Below, piece by piece: positions 34,601-48,540 of a DNA stretch of 64,000 nt; positions within the stretch are counted from its first letter, which is position 1, and the number at the start of each line of letters is the position of its first letter. This DNA is from Vigna angularis (Eukaryota; Streptophyta; Magnoliopsida; Fabales; Fabaceae). Location of the stretch: NCBI RefSeq assembly GCF_016808095.1, contig NC_068972.1:38719029-38783028 (forward strand), given 5' to 3'. The notes below the pieces were generated by a model. It searched no databases. It was not told the DNA's origin and worked only from the letters and a program-made list of their open reading frames with translations. The position numbers and the translations under genes were made by a program.

Positions 34601-37600
34601 ACTCAAGAACAAGCTCAGGAATATTAAAGGAGCTACTATCTGAAGGAATATTGAAACCTTCAGGAAAAAATTGTATTTCTCTTATGACTACATCTGGAGC
34701 TAAGGGTAGTATGGTAAGTGTACTGTTGTCTAAATGTTTGTCTAGATACCTCTGTTTCGTTAGTTGTGGGTGTATTGTTGTATGATTCAGAGCACTGGAG
34801 ATACTGCATATGCTTTGTTAAAAAATCTACGAATTTTCTATGAATATTATAAATGGAGCTTGGCTCAAGTGTCTTAAATGCTACTCACATTTAAAGTCCT
34901 AAAATTTTTGTGCTTAAGATCCTATTGTAACCATTATTGTGGGCTACACATTTTAATTACGTTTGTGCATAAGAAGATCCTATTGAAACCATTATTATGT
35001 GCTACACATTTTAATTGTGACGAGAGTGAAACCATTATTGTGTGTTTTATAGTTTTTGAAATACAAGATCCTATTGAAGAGTAAGTAGATTATTCTCAAC
35101 ATTCCAAATTATAAAAAGAATAGCTTGAAGTTTATCTTTTTATTTCTTCTATGTATTATTTCTGTATGTTTTCATTCATTTCCATTTGTAGTTTACAAGA
35201 TTGTAAATTTATTGCGGTACAAATCACTTATGCATCATGTTTATGGCTTAGTGATTTGAATTTGATTTCATATTCTTTTGAACAGGTGAATTTCCAGCAG
35301 ATATCTTCTCATCTAGGTCAGCAAGAGTTGGAAGGAAAACGAGTCCCACGCATGGTTTCTGGAAAGACCTTGCCCTGCTTTGCTCCCTGGGATTGTTCCC
35401 CTAGAGCAGGAGGGTTCATTATTGACCGGTTTCTTACAGGCCTTCATCCGCAGGAGTACTACTTTCATTGCATGGCGGGTCGTGAGGGGTATAAAAATTA
35501 CTTTTCGATTACATGATAGAAAAAAGTTCATTCTATTGTCTATTTTTCATTTTTCAAATTCAAGACATAGTAGATAGAATGGCCTCCTAATTTCAAGATT
35601 CATATGTATGCTTCTTAAGAAATGATGATTAAGATCATTTCACATCATTGTCATTTGCACTTTTAGAACAATAATTTACGTGAGTAATAATACTAGGGCA
35701 ACCTTGAAAGACTGTTCAGATCCCAGCGAATGATCTCTATTTTGCTCCACAGGTTAGTTGATACTGCTGTCAAAACATCTCGCAGTGGGTACCTGCAAAG
35801 ATGCTTGATGAAAAACCTCGAGTGCCTTAAAGTATGTTATGATCATACTGTCCGAGATGCTGATGGTTCGATTATTCAGTTTCACTATGGAGAAGATGGT
35901 GTTGACGTCCATCAGACTAGCTTTATCAACAAATTTGAAGCGTTGTCAACTGTACGAGTGTTTATTATTTTGAGAACACCATAAATTACACCTACAACTT
36001 GTAGCTTGTTCATATGTTTCACTATTTTTATTTTCAGAATAAAGAATTGGTTTATAGCAACTGTTGCCGTCAGCTAGACAGATCAAGTCCATATATTAAC
36101 AAATTGCCCGATGCTCTCAAAGGAAAAGCAGAGAATTTCTTTCGTGACTCCTTAAAACAGAGAAATCTTGGTTTGAAACGACGAGACCTCTTAAAGTTGA
36201 TGGAGCATAAGTATGTCTCTTGTCTTGCTCAACCAGGTGAATCGGTTGGTGTATTAGCTTCTCAGTCTGTTGGCGAACCTGCAACACAGATGACGTAAGA
36301 TTTTTTTACATTGTCATGGACTTTGATCACTTGGGGTGCTCTTTATTTACAAACTGTTTCAGTATTAAAGCACATGGAGTATGAATTTGTTAGGAGAACG
36401 ATTCTTTTATGATTACTTGAACCAGAGTTATCAAACACACAATTAGTTTTAATTGTAAGGTTGGATGTGGGTGAACGAAATTCTTAGTTGAGCACTTGTG
36501 GAAGATGAATACTGGAATACCTTCTTACAACTTCACCTGCATTGAATATAGGATAAGGGGATAACTATTTGACAAAGCAAGTCATTTGTGAAGTTTTTTC
36601 CTTTCTTTGATGGTTTGTGTTTGATATAAACTCTAAAAAAGCTTTCAAAGGGTTTCAACTTGGGTGTAATGAGTTTATGGAATGACTTTGCCATGAGGTG
36701 AACTAATTATATCTTAATTAACAAGTATAAGCTTGACCTTTATGGTATTAGAGAAGCTGCTGTGCTTTCTGATGATCACATATTGAAATTCTTGTTGCAA
36801 AATCTTGAGATTTGGACAACTTTTGGTATGTATTCCTGGTGAAGGTTAAGCAAAGCTAACCTGAACAATGACTTCTTTTGTGTATGGTGTTTATATAGGT
36901 TTGTTTGTGTTGTATCTATACAATTTTTGGTAATGATAAAGTAAGTTGTACACGGGTGTGACCAATTACTTGTATTTTTGGCTTTTTTTTTCCAGTTTGA
37001 ATACTTTCCACCTTGCTGGTCGAGGTGAAATGAACGTGACACTTGGAATTCCACGTTTGCAAGAAATTGTCATGGCTGCTTCACGTGATATCAAAACTCC
37101 GTTTATGACATGCCCCTTGAGACCGAATAAATCTATGTGAGATACATTGCCTATTGTTTGTGCGTAAATTATTTTTGTTCCTGAAAACTTATTGCTTTTT
37201 GTACACAGACATGTATAGGTTTTTTATGCGATTGTTATTTGCAGGGAAGATGCTATTTGTCTTGCCGACAAATTGAAGAAAATCACTGTAGCTGACATAA
37301 TTAAGAGTATGAAGGTTTCTGTTGTACAAGTAACAGTTCATGCCGGTCAGGTTTGCAGTATATATAAACTTGTGATGAAGCTATATAAACCTAAACAGTA
37401 TCCAAAATACACTGATATTACCCTTGAAGATTGGGAGGACACTTTGAGAGTTTTCTTTGTGAGAGAGTTGGAGGATGCTATTGAAAGTCACATGGCACTG
37501 CTTTCTAAAATTAGTGGCATAAAAAAATTCAAGACAGATCCACAATCAAATTATTCAAACAGCTCAGAAGATGGTCATGGCAATGAATCAGAATCAGAGA

Positions 37601-39154
37601 CAAAAGGTAAAAATAAGGATGATGATGATGATGATGGTGTTGTTGAAGACACTGAGGGGTATGAAGATCTTGGATCAGATGCGCAAAAGAGAAAACGGCA
37701 AGGTACTGATGAGGTTGATTATGAGGATGGTCCGGAAGAGGAAATGCATGATGGTGAGCAGTCAGAGGAAACTGAAAATGACGAGGATGGCAGTGATGTG
37801 GACGTTAATGAGAATGATAATGACATGACACTTGATGCTAATAATTCTCAAGGACTTGAAAAATCATCCAAGTTCAAGCCCATTGTTGAAAAAAATAGTT
37901 TGAAACGGGAAAAGAAAAAATCTAAAGCAATAACAAAAAAATATGACAGGGCAGTTTTTGTGAAAGCTAAAGGGATGCATTTCGAGATCCACTTTAAATT
38001 TACCGGTGAACCTCATATTTTGTTAGCGCAGGTACTTTTAGCTCATTTTTCTTTACTATGCTGTATAAATTTTGGGGTTGATGCCTTTCTACACTGCTAT
38101 CAAAGTTTAGGTTGTTATTTTCTTAAAACTAAAAGTAGTTTATTTTTATATTCTTGGGTAATATAAATGCCTAGAAGCAAAGTACCTTCTACGCTGGTCA
38201 GGTACCTTGGGCATTATAAATGCCAAGAAAAACAGAACCTTCTTCTACCAACACTAAAATTAGTTTATTTTTATATTCTTGCCATTTTGTAAATTATTGA
38301 TTTTTGAAGCTAGTGTTAGTTACTTTTTCATTTGAAAATCTTGGTGACGTTAAAAATGTGCTAGCATGTTTTGAAGAAAAAGATGATATGTGGCCATTCC
38401 TCAATCTTTTTCTTATCCTATGTATATGTTCTAAGGAAACTGTGAAGTGAACTATGGTCTAGAAGCAAATAGGGCTGCTGTTGCCCAGTTGGGTATATAT
38501 ATGTCACTCCCTATTTTTCGTATAAAACTTAACTGTTTTCAACTTAACTATATGCAGATTGCTCAGAGAACAGCCAAGAAGGTTTGCATTCAAAATTTTG
38601 GAAGGGTTGGTGAATGTAAAGCTATTACATGTAAAGAAAGTGGAGTAATATACTATGGTGAAGATGGCAGGAATAGGGATGATATTCCTGCCTCGATGAA
38701 AGAAAAAATACCAGCATTGCAGACATCAGGGATACATTTTAAAACATTCTGGGAGTTGCAAGATGATCTTGATGTTAGGTATATTTATTCAAACAGCGTT
38801 CATGCTATGCTAAGTGCTTATGGGGTGGAAGCAGCCAGGGAGACCATCATTAGGGAAGTACAAAATGTTTTCAAATCTTATGGGATATCAGTAAATATCC
38901 GGCACTTGACACTCATTGCTGACTTTATGACGCACTCTGGTGGCTATAGTCCTATGAACAGAACGGGGAGCATAGCAGACTGCACATCCCCTTTCATCAA
39001 AATGTGCTTTGAGACAGCTTCCAAATTTATTGTTGAGGCAGCTTATCATGGGCAGGTGGACAACTTGGAGACACCATCTTCCCGAATTTGTCTTGGTTTG
39101 CCTGTGAAGGTGGGAACTGGGTGCCATGATTTGATACAGAAGCTTGAGATATGA
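22674..39154 (+). CDS. NRPA1: DNA-directed RNA polymerase I largest subunit (RPA190/NRPA1)
   Basis: Largest catalytic subunit of nucleolar RNA polymerase I, which makes the 45S pre-rRNA. The 21 exons are 22674-22691, 22783-22952, 23550-23709, 23829-24110, 25083-25298, 25456-25626, 26625-26787, 27228-27412, 28280-28543, 28910-28998, 29133-29280, 31193-31411, 31621-31938, 32035-32179, 34505-34713, 35286-35488, 35753-35951, 36038-36294, 36996-37136, 37245-38031 and 38558-39154. All junctions are GT-AG and phase-consistent, giving 1646 residues (Arabidopsis about 1670). The zinc clamp C64-x2-C67-x6-C74-x2-H77 is followed by CFSC and KCQNC. The catalytic NADFDGD spans residues 576-582, the bridge-helix region is about 965-1005 (SRSGYLQR), and the trigger-loop region is about 1118-1165 ([23 protein letters not shown]). 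A Pol I-specific acidic, Asp/Glu-rich jaw insertion lies in exon 20. No stops or frameshifts occur. The first exon encodes only six residues (MVLYTE). Confidence 0.96.
29300..31058 (+). mobile_element. Deleted Copia element in NRPA1 intron 11
   Basis: The left LTR ends at about 29603 (...ATCAGTTTTTCTA), followed by a primer-binding site TGGTATCTAGAG. A 120-bp direct duplication lies in the leader (about 29632 and 29752). Gag starts at 29957 ([12 protein letters not shown]) with an early stop. It reads [13 protein letters not shown] and then a UBN2-type gag stretch at 30120-30430 ([20 protein letters not shown]). The protease signature ILDSGASD appears at about 30942-30965 and is joined directly to LTR sequence (CTATAAATACAATTATGTAC..., to about 31058). 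A deletion from protease into the right LTR removed integrase, RT and RNase H. It has the same orientation as the host gene and spares splice sites. Confidence 0.82.
32671..33004. mobile_element. MITE with 8-bp target duplication in NRPA1 intron 14
   Basis: A 334-bp non-coding segment with subterminal inverted similarity. The left end reads AGGTTTAATTAAGTTTCAAG and the right end, complemented, reads GACATGATTAAGTTTTAAG; both continue TCCC and further matching blocks. Direct TATAAAAT flanks it on both sides (32663-32670 and 33005-33012). An 8-bp duplication suggests a hAT-type origin, but the termini are not a textbook hAT sequence. Confidence 0.7.
33050..34140 (+). mobile_element. Copia gag remnant in NRPA1 intron 14
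   Basis: A primer-binding-like TTGGTATCAAAGTCCC (33042-33057) precedes degraded gag. The clearest stretch reads [20 protein letters not shown], stop, [21 protein letters not shown] (33450-33580), typical of Copia UBN2-type gag. It resumes after a nested insert with [12 protein letters not shown] (33976-34012), the glycine-rich region before the zinc knuckle. Many stops are present. No pol or LTR can be placed with confidence. Confidence 0.7.
33631..33976. mobile_element. Solo-LTR-like insert nested in Copia gag
   Basis: A 346-bp segment starts TGATAAGACTTTAAGG and ends AAGAAACCTAATA. It splits the gag reading frame and is flanked by a perfect GAATG direct repeat (33626-33630 and 33977-33981). 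Length and 5-bp duplication fit a solo LTR. The 3' end is TA rather than CA, which may be a point mutation. Confidence 0.65.
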
Positions 39155-40782
39155 TGTAGCTGGCATGTTCTTCAGCACCAGACCTTTGGCCCCCACATGC
39201 CTGCAGGTCATGCCAAATTTTGATACCATAACTGTACTACTAAGACAATTTCTGAGTCCATTTTTGTCTGGTTCGAAATTAAATTGTTTGAGGTAGAAGT
39301 CGCATAGTTTGAAATGCCATTCATTGTCCCGTATGTACACTTAGGTGCTATAATGACTAGTGTTCCTGTGGCCTTGATTTTCCGGTTGTTCTATATAATT
39401 TGATTGTTTTTCTTCAACAATAATAGTCTTGTCTCACCAAGTGAAATAGGTTTCAACTTACGACAAATACATGATGCCATGGTTTTAGTATTTACTCGGT
39501 TGTTCAATGGTAATATATATATCAGTGAGGGTATAATTGTTCTTTTGGTACTTCCGGTACCTTTTAATATATATTGCTTTGGCTGATAAAAGGGGATAAT
39601 TAATTTGGTAACGTGATCTGATTTTGGAGAATCATTACTTCCTGTGGTAAACATATACTAGAATAATGATGTTCTTATAGGGAAATTATGTTAACTCATT
39701 ATTATACAAAATGTTTCTGTGTATATTTTTTTTCCTGTAAATGATAAAGGAAGATATTACCTGAAAGTACTGGATTTAATCAGCATTGATAGCATGAAAA
39801 TGAGTCAAATCAAATTTAATGACCAAAAAACCCAAATACCTTCTAATGAGAATCTATTGTTCTAGATGATATCAAATATAGCATCAGTGATTTCACTACT
39901 TGGAAATTGTTGGAATGCGGTTTTAGCTGGAGAATGAGAAAGAATAGAACTTTAGAGGAAGGAAGTATTTATACAATTGATGATTATGTTTGCTGTCTGA
40001 TCCAAAGTTTAGGACAATCATGATGATTTTATTTAATATTAGTGGCTCATCACAAAACAATGGTTAGGATTTTACTGACATTTAATTTTATGATTTCAAA
40101 TAACTCTTTAGAATTTCGTAAATATTAAACTATTTAAGTATTCGAAATGTTTCTACATGGTTATAAAATTATCTCCATAATAAATTTTTCTAGAACATGC
40201 TGCCAAAATGCTTCTCTAGAACAACCTAGCATGTTTATAGAAATTAGGCTTGTTGTTAATGACAACGAAGACTAGCAAAATCGAGTTTATAGGTCATAGC
40301 TAGCGCATATCAGATCATGATCTCTCTGTTGCAGATGAAAAAAAAAAAGAAATTATGATCTCCTTGTAATATATACGATGTCTTTTGAGACATGGCGTAT
40401 TCTCTCTGTAATGATTATGATTAGAAACTACTGATACTAAGAACAGTTTGGCTAGTTCTATGGTATGCATGATATTTAATAATTTATTTCTCCTTGCAAT
40501 TTTTAAGAACATAAAATAAACGAGTCTTATGATTGTTTCACTATTCTTTTAAAACGGTTAAAATCATTGCTTATATAATCAACAAAAGTTGAGAACTGTC
40601 AAGTCAATTCGTTTAATGTTGAAACAAGATAAGAATTGATTATAGTTTGAAAATCCCATAAATCAATCCGGTAAAAGATGCACTTACAATGTCTACAAAC
40701 TTTTCTCAACACAAGCCTAAGACTTTTAGAAGTAAACATTGAACAGTTTTTGTTTATTTTATCAGAAATCATATTTTTCATT

Positions 40783-40829
<47 letters not shown>

Positions 40830-43800
40830 CAGACAAAGACACGTTTATTGAAAAAAGTGTCTAAATAAAAAGTGTGCGTGTGTATTACAGCTCCCAAAAA
40901 AACATTTGGAAGATTCAACACAAAGTGACAAGTTAGCAATTATGATCTCAAAACAGGTTAACTGTGGTCTGTCCAAAGCCACCGAATGAAAATGACACTA
41001 TTTTTGGACTGTTGAGAGGGAGCAGTAATGACACTCGAAACTGTTGTCCCTTAATTTATCATTTTCCCTTCTTTCTCATCATATCAGAGAGCCAGCAAAG
41101 AAACTGAGATGAGAAAATGCATCAAACTGTGTCTGTTTTGTATTTATAATTCATCACCAACTCAGTAGGGTCCTTCTACATCACAATCCTTCTCTTCATT
41201 CCTGATGCTGATTGTCTATCTAACCTTTTCTACACCCTTTCTTCATCATCTTCAATCTTTCGTTTTTAATATGACAAAACATTGTAAAATCAAAAGAATT
41301 AATGTTCCTATTTAACTACATTATTCCTTGTGACCTGTGAGCAACTGAAAACCTATCCACATGATATGTATAGATAAACAATGTTTTAGTACACTCAAAC
41401 AAAAATCCATCCACAGCTTTTTCTTTCTTTTGCTTCTCAAACTCATTAATTATAAGAGAAAAAACCAGACAAACTTTAAGAAACTTTCTAGTTATACCAT
41501 TCACTCAGAAACTCACATGTATAATAAATTCGCTGACTTTTACATAAAGAAACTGTATTTTAAACATGTCAGATCAAAACAACAAACTTATGTGAAGCAT
41601 TTTGATACTAGTTTTTTCTTTGAAAGAAACTATTCAATATTTAATGATTTTTCTGTCTTGGAAATGGACTAATGCAGCTAATATGAAGAATGACTATAAC
41701 CTTAACACATAAAGCAATAATTAGTGTATATAAGAAGACATAGATTGTGTTTGTAACTCAGAAAAATGCATGAAGTTTGATTGTGAGAGTAGATTTACAT
41801 GAATGCAGTGAGGCATAGTCTGTGATAAAGTAGATATATAATAATAGATGAGGTAGGTGTGTATTTTGTTTGTTTAGTATGGTGTTGATGAGTCCTGAAT
41901 GATGCTTGATGCATGCATGCCTGGTGGAGTGAATGTCTCTCTCAAGAACAGTGATTTCATTTTAGGGTGTACAGAGAGAGAAAGAAAGATGATGTCAGAA
42001 CAATGTGTCTACAGTGACTCTCAATCATCTATGGCCATTCAAACTTCCAAGATTAAGTGCCACAAACACTCCTAATCTATACCTACCACACAATATAATT
42101 ATAGGATCTGTTCCATTCTCCCTTTACTTTTTCTTTTTTAGAGAAACATTTTTTTTAAACCAATGCTACCTAGACAAGAAAAGTTTTACTTTTTAATTTT
42201 GGAGAGTGGATTTTTCAGATACTTATGTGTACCACAAAGATAGAACATATGTGACTCATAAAAAATAATTATATATATGCAATATTAGATATGGTGTCTA
42301 CTTTTCTATATTCAATGAATGAATATTGTCCCCATAATAATTCATTGGTGAGAAGTATTATATATATATATCAGCAAGATTTGGAAGAGTATAGATGAAA
42401 GGACGAGAGAATAAAGAGAGGAATGAAGATGAGATCTTTAATTTGAAATTCAGGGATATTTCATTAAAAAAAATTCAGGTAATCAAGGGATTTATGTTAT
42501 ATTTGACTTAACCAACTTCTATTTTTTTTATTAATTAAAAGTTTGTTTGACCTTATTAATAGTGTTTTTGTAATTTTTTTTTAAATAATTAACTTTTACT
42601 TTATTTATTTACTATCTATTTTTAAAAATATTTATTGTTTTTTATTATTTTGTAGTTGATATTTGGTTTCATTATATCTTTCTCTTTGTTCACTCATAAA
42701 ATATGGATTTAATATTTTTTATTATTTTAAAATTACAAATTTAGTTTCTAATGAAAAGTTAGAGTTTTCACACACTTTTGTTTTGTTATTGATTATAAAT
42801 TAAGTTTTTGTGAGCTAAAAATATTCATTCAGAGAAGTTGTACTTCAGGATGAGTTTTTATTATTACTAATTTATTGTTACTATAATTGTTACTAAAAGC
42901 ATAAACTTATTTTTGTTCTATGTATGAGAATGAAATTGAAATATGAGAAAAAAAAATGCAATGGTACAACGTTGCATTATTCTATTCACTACGTACACTA
43001 ACAGTGTATAAATGAAAAACAATTATGATTCAACCACAGTCAAATGTGTTTTTCAGACTAAATATTTTTTCATATATTTTAAAAATAATAATAACTAGTT
43101 TTCTTTTTTTACCTAAAACTAGTATTTTTAAATAATTATATTTTTTTAAAGTTTATTTTTCAATTTTTTTGGATGTCAATAATTTATTAATAGACAATGA
43201 CAGGTAGTTTTATATGTTTAGGTTTTAACATAATTGCAAGCCAAAATCAGTTTTCGAATTATCCACATGAATTAAACCAAACACTTAAGACATTTTCTCT
43301 GGCTCTATAATTTTGTATTTTGTAACTTTATTTGAAGTACACATTATTATCTTTCCTTCTTTAAAAAAAGAAAATGAAAAAAATTACAAACAATCACATT
43401 ACTATCCAAATCCAAAGAAAATGATCCACTTTAAAAAGTAAAACAAAAATTGAAGTCATTAATTTAAAATTAACTATTAAACCTATACTTGCACAATTTA
43501 CTATGCAAGTACAAGCACCCTTTTTTATTATACAAGTACATGCACTTAATATGCTATTTTTTTTTTCACTCTTGGTTGAAAGATAGCAACTAAAACTACT
43601 TGAGATTCATTTATGAGAATGGTCTCTTTCAACATACTTTTTTTTTCCACAAGTGCAAACCAGATCAAACTTGTAACTATTAAGATACATCATCATTTTG
43701 AGAATCACATTGAAATATTTCTCAATTTACATCATGTAGATGTATATATCTTTTCAAAATCTAGCATCACATGCTACGTTTCGATTCAAACCACTATAAT

Positions 43801-46690
43801 TAAGTGTATAAGTTCCAAGAAATATTAGGAAGGAATTAAGGAACACTAAATTAATTTAAATCATGGACTCTATTATTAATTCATGTTATGATCATAGGAA
43901 TTAGACATTTCACAACTATATATATTATAGTTTTGAAGGTTTTGAGAAGACAGGATGTATAATTAAATTGATTATCGATATTCTCTTTGTAACATGAACA
44001 TAAGGTATTGTAATGTTATTGCAATAATATTATAAGATGACTCGTGGTGTCTTGGAAATAGAAAGGAAGAAAGAAAGCATGCATGGGATCTTGGTCAACA
44101 CAAATACCCCTTTTCCTAAAAAATGTTTTATTGTGTCCCCTTTTTAGTACACAATAATTTAACTTCTATCTTTGTTAAAGGTATACCCTAAAACTATGCT
44201 ATACACTCTATTTTCTTACATTATTTTTTTCATCGGTCACAAACCTATGCGTATAGTGCTTCCCCCACTCCTTTTATCCTACTATAAAGTTCAAACTTAC
44301 ATATTTTCTCTTCTCAAAACTACTTTTATGTGCTCTCATATTTAAAAAAAAACTAACTTTGAATTGGAGAACTTAAACTTTCTAAGAGTTTTGAGCATCG
44401 TGGTGGTGTCATCTTCACCTCTCAAAGAGAGAGAGAAATAATATGCATTTGTTTTGTTGAGAAAAGGAAAGAGTGTACTAGGTGAAGGTGACATTTTTAG
44501 ATTTCTTGTAGTGAGATAAATCTGAGAAATTAACCACTTGTAAAGTATTAGTTGTTTATGTAAAGATTTGCACGTTACTTTATATTTGTATATTTTATTT
44601 TTGTATATATTATATAACTTTTTTGGTTTTATTACGTGGAACTTTCAAAATATTAGATTTTAAGAAATATGAATGTTTTTGTTCATTAACAGTTTAATAA
44701 AATAAAAGGGATATATACCTATATTATATTACAAACTTTTTAGATATTTGATATTTGAAAAGATTAAAAATATTTAATGAAAGATCCTAAATAATTTTTA
44801 ACCCCACATGAAAAATGTTTTTACTAAGGTCATTTTAGATTTGAACATCACTTAATAATTTGACATAGGTTGAAAAAATAGACTCTAGTTGATATTTATA
44901 ATATCTTTCCAATGAACAAGATTGGCCGCATGATTTAAGTAAGGCTATAAGTTCCTTGTCATATGGACCGACAAATACTACTTTGGACATTGCACAACTA
45001 TATATATATACACTGATTCAATTTCTTTTTTTAAAAAATCATTTTTTTACACTTAATATAATTAATATAATATTAATACTGCTAAATGACATTTTTTTAC
45101 CCTAACCATAATTAATGTAAAATAAATAACTTCTACACTATCATAAGTACTCGGTTGTGTTTGTAGAAATTGGTGGAAAAAAATGATGAAGAACTCTTTG
45201 ATGCATCAATTATTTTTGAGAGTCTCATCTCAAGCCATGCGTGTGAAATTAAAAAGTGCACATCATAATTCAAAATATTGAATGTTCATAAGAGAACAGT
45301 GTTATATTTACCAAATCATTAATGGTGATAGCCACTTTTCAACCTTCACTTGCTTGTATTCGCACGTCATCTATTGTACCTTCTTCACCAATGAGTGATT
45401 TTTTTACTTCACATCATTCTTCTTTTTTAGAATAAAAAGATCATAAGTTCTAACATTAGTACCAAATATTTATAAATGTGAGGAAATAAAGGTTGTATTA
45501 TTTTTCTAAAACCAATCTCAAATATCTATAAGCTTTATATCTTACAATGATTAAGATTTTCAAGCTTCTACAAAACAAGAGGTGTTGGAAATTTTTGGTT
45601 AGAATAAATACCACCTTCAAAAGGTTATTACCACAACACAAGTCAATACAAAGATAAAATCATTGATTTTGATATTATTGTTTAATTTTTGTTACTAGAA
45701 TATACTAAGGAGATTTTCTATTTTGAGTTATAAATTGTTCATATAAAAAACTTAACATCACATTTAATAAAACTTTAAGATTTAATATTTATGAGTTTTC
45801 AGTTTTTTTATATATCACTCAACTTTTTTATTTTTATTCATATTTAAATTTTCAAAAAACAAGATGCTTTTCAACCATACACTACTACCATGAAGGAGAA
45901 AGAGTGGTTGCAGACAAAATTTGGCAGCTTGACACTATTATGGGTTTGCGTGTTAATATTAAACATTTTAATCTCTAGTTAACATTGTTATTAAACAATA
46001 AAGGCATTCAACTAAGGTTTTTTGGGTACAAATTGTTGTACAAGATATATTAATTAGTTGACAATGTGCACGTGGACAGACATTGTACTCTTATTAGGTC
46101 TGAATGTGAATAGTAATAATGTCATTTCCTATAAGGATAAGATTGTGTTACAGTGTAGCACAAGGGAGAGATAGGGTCATAGCATGCATGTGCAATATGA
46201 ATGTTCATCTCAAAGAGAATGTAACAGGGAAATTTAGCATAAATTTGTAAGTTGGAAGTCTGATAAACATGGGAAGAAAAGAAGAAAAAAGAATGAGAAA
46301 GAAGAGACATAGAGTGAGCAGAAGAAAGTGGTCCTGAATGTTACAGCCATGCACGCTATCGAGTGAATAGGGAGATGAATAAATAAAGCCTAGATTTATG
46401 GTGTGACTGACAAACATATCTCATACCATCACCAATGACCACCAACTCATCACTACTCCATCAAATTCTTTAGGATACATGTATGTTACAACACTAATAT
46501 TCTTTATACAATTACCATAGTATAGGAAAAGTGTGTAATTATTTTGTAATGTATTTGAGAAAAATATAAAAAAATACACAAAATTAATTTGTAAAGTGAT
46601 TTTTATAAGGTTTGATTTTATATTCTTTTTTATATTTAGTCGATAGAAGATATGTGATATAAATTGAAACATCAGACTAAATATTTGATG
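39155..46690. other. NRPA1 3' UTR and a long gene-poor AT-rich region
   Basis: The first 250-400 bp after the stop are presumably NRPA1 3' UTR. The rest contains no frame with recognisable domains. A TA microsatellite lies at 40786-40828. A less AT-biased stretch at about 41000-42010, including TGCATGCATGC near 41910 and GAGA-rich sequence near 41975, could be regulatory or a non-coding transcript, but nothing proves it. GAGAGAGAG occurs near 44430. Confidence 0.45.
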
Positions 46691-48540
46691 GTAATTTATG
46701 ACATAGGCTTAATACCTATTTTGTTCTCTAGTTAGTTTTGTTTAAAATATTCTTACTTTTTTTAGATGTTCAAAGTGATTTCTTCTTTTGTAAAAATTGT
46801 TCAATTCGGTTTTCTTAAAATATGTAGTCACGCGTGACAATGTTAAAAGTTTTTATTTTATTTTTTATATTTTTCTTTTTATTTTGTTTTATTGTATTCT
46901 TAATAAATTCTCATCTTCTTTTTAAAAACATATGTCTCGTCTATGAGCCGAGTGCAACTAGACCAACAGGCTGAACCAGCCCAAACAGTCCACATCGTTA
47001 GCCACCGCTGCTCGTACCCAAACCACCATTGGAAACTCCAAACCAAACCACCATCGGAAAACCACAAACCGCAACCATCACCCTCCAAATGAAAAAAATT
47101 CTAGAATTCTAAATCAAAACTCTAACCCCAAATCGCGAGATCAAAACCTGTAGAGAAGAACCAAGAACAAAAATCACAAATTTAACCCTAATCGTTAATC
47201 TCATCCAAGCCCCTACCATCACGAAGACGCTGGAGGAAGAAATTCTCGTGTCACGAAATGTCGCGCCTGTCCCCAAAAGCTCGCACTAAAGACGTAGAAG
47301 CACCAGTTGTCGTGAAGAAAGCACTGCGTCTGAGCCATTGGAAAACGCCTTTCCTTCCCTACGAAAGCAACCCATAATAGAGAAGAAGAAATGAACTTGT
47401 CCTTCTAGCCAATCACGACCCCTAACTAGCAAAGGAGAAGAAGAAACCTCCTACCTACCCATCGCTCCTTGAGACGACGAGTTTCACTCGAAACGCCCAA
47501 TGTGGCGCCTTCATTATCCGAATCACCATCTGCAACATTATCTTCTTACGGGCGAAGTACACATGTGCCACTTCCTGCTAGTCTCCTAGAGAGCTTCCTC
47601 GGCGATGTATACAACGTCACTTCCCACCACTCTTCTAGAAAAGTATACAGGTATCGCTTCCCACTATTCTCCCAGAAAGCTTCTTCGGTGAAGTTTACCT
47701 CTAGTACAACTATGTCGAGCCCACCACTCCCCGCTGCTCTCCTAAAGACGATAGCTGGAGTCCTCAGGGTCAGCTCCCAAAGCCCCCTCACCTTTGGTCG
47801 AGACGCACACTTCTCATATGTACTATCACATCACATATGCATGCATCAATCTCACAATAATACATATTCTATTTCTTATTATCAAAGAACCACATAACTT
47901 AAACTCACATCATTACTACATGGAATATACAATTAAGACAATGCCTAGCGTAACTTAACACACACCTATATTAACAACATTATCATACAAATATAAATTG
48001 AACAATATGTATGACATATATATTTAACACCAGAGATCCAAATATTATATGTATCCGTTGAAACTTTATTTATCACAAACCACACAAGAGTAATTGTACC
48101 ATATCGCAATTAAAATACACAACCGTAATTATTTTTAAAATAAACCATTTCAAACTTGAAACGACAAAAAACTATTCTAGCTTTATCCATTTAAAACATC
48201 AATGCATAAAAATAACTTTCAAATGTCCAAACAAATTTCAACTATGTTTAAATAAATCACCTCCCACAATTAACATCAAACTAGAACATTTATTTTTGTC
48301 TTTGGTACTAGGACCATGGCCACCAGTAGCATGAACAGTGCCTACAAACCCATAAAGCTCTTTAACATTTCTATTTTCATTATTGATCCAATGATATCTC
48401 GTCTTCCCAAAAATCCAACAATTGCTTTATCAAACCATAATTGGAAATCTGTCATACAGTCTAATTTAATGCTCTAATTAAAAATAATACGTGGGATTTG
48501 ATTCCATGACCTTGTAATGTTAATATCATTCGTTGTGTGT
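46691..48540. other. Gene-free stretch containing a GC-richer low-divergence repeat patch
   Basis: 46704 onward (ATAGGCTTAATACCTATTTTG) resembles the edge of a legume transposable element. 47090-47830 is clearly GC-richer than its surroundings. It has imperfect internal repeats of CTTCCC(A/G)C(C/T)A(C/T)TCT...CAGAAAGCTTCTTCGG type at about 47570-47750. Frames on both strands (47469-47897 + and 47791-47546 -) are open, but neither shows a known domain. It may be the leader or arm of a non-autonomous transposon. Confidence 0.4.
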
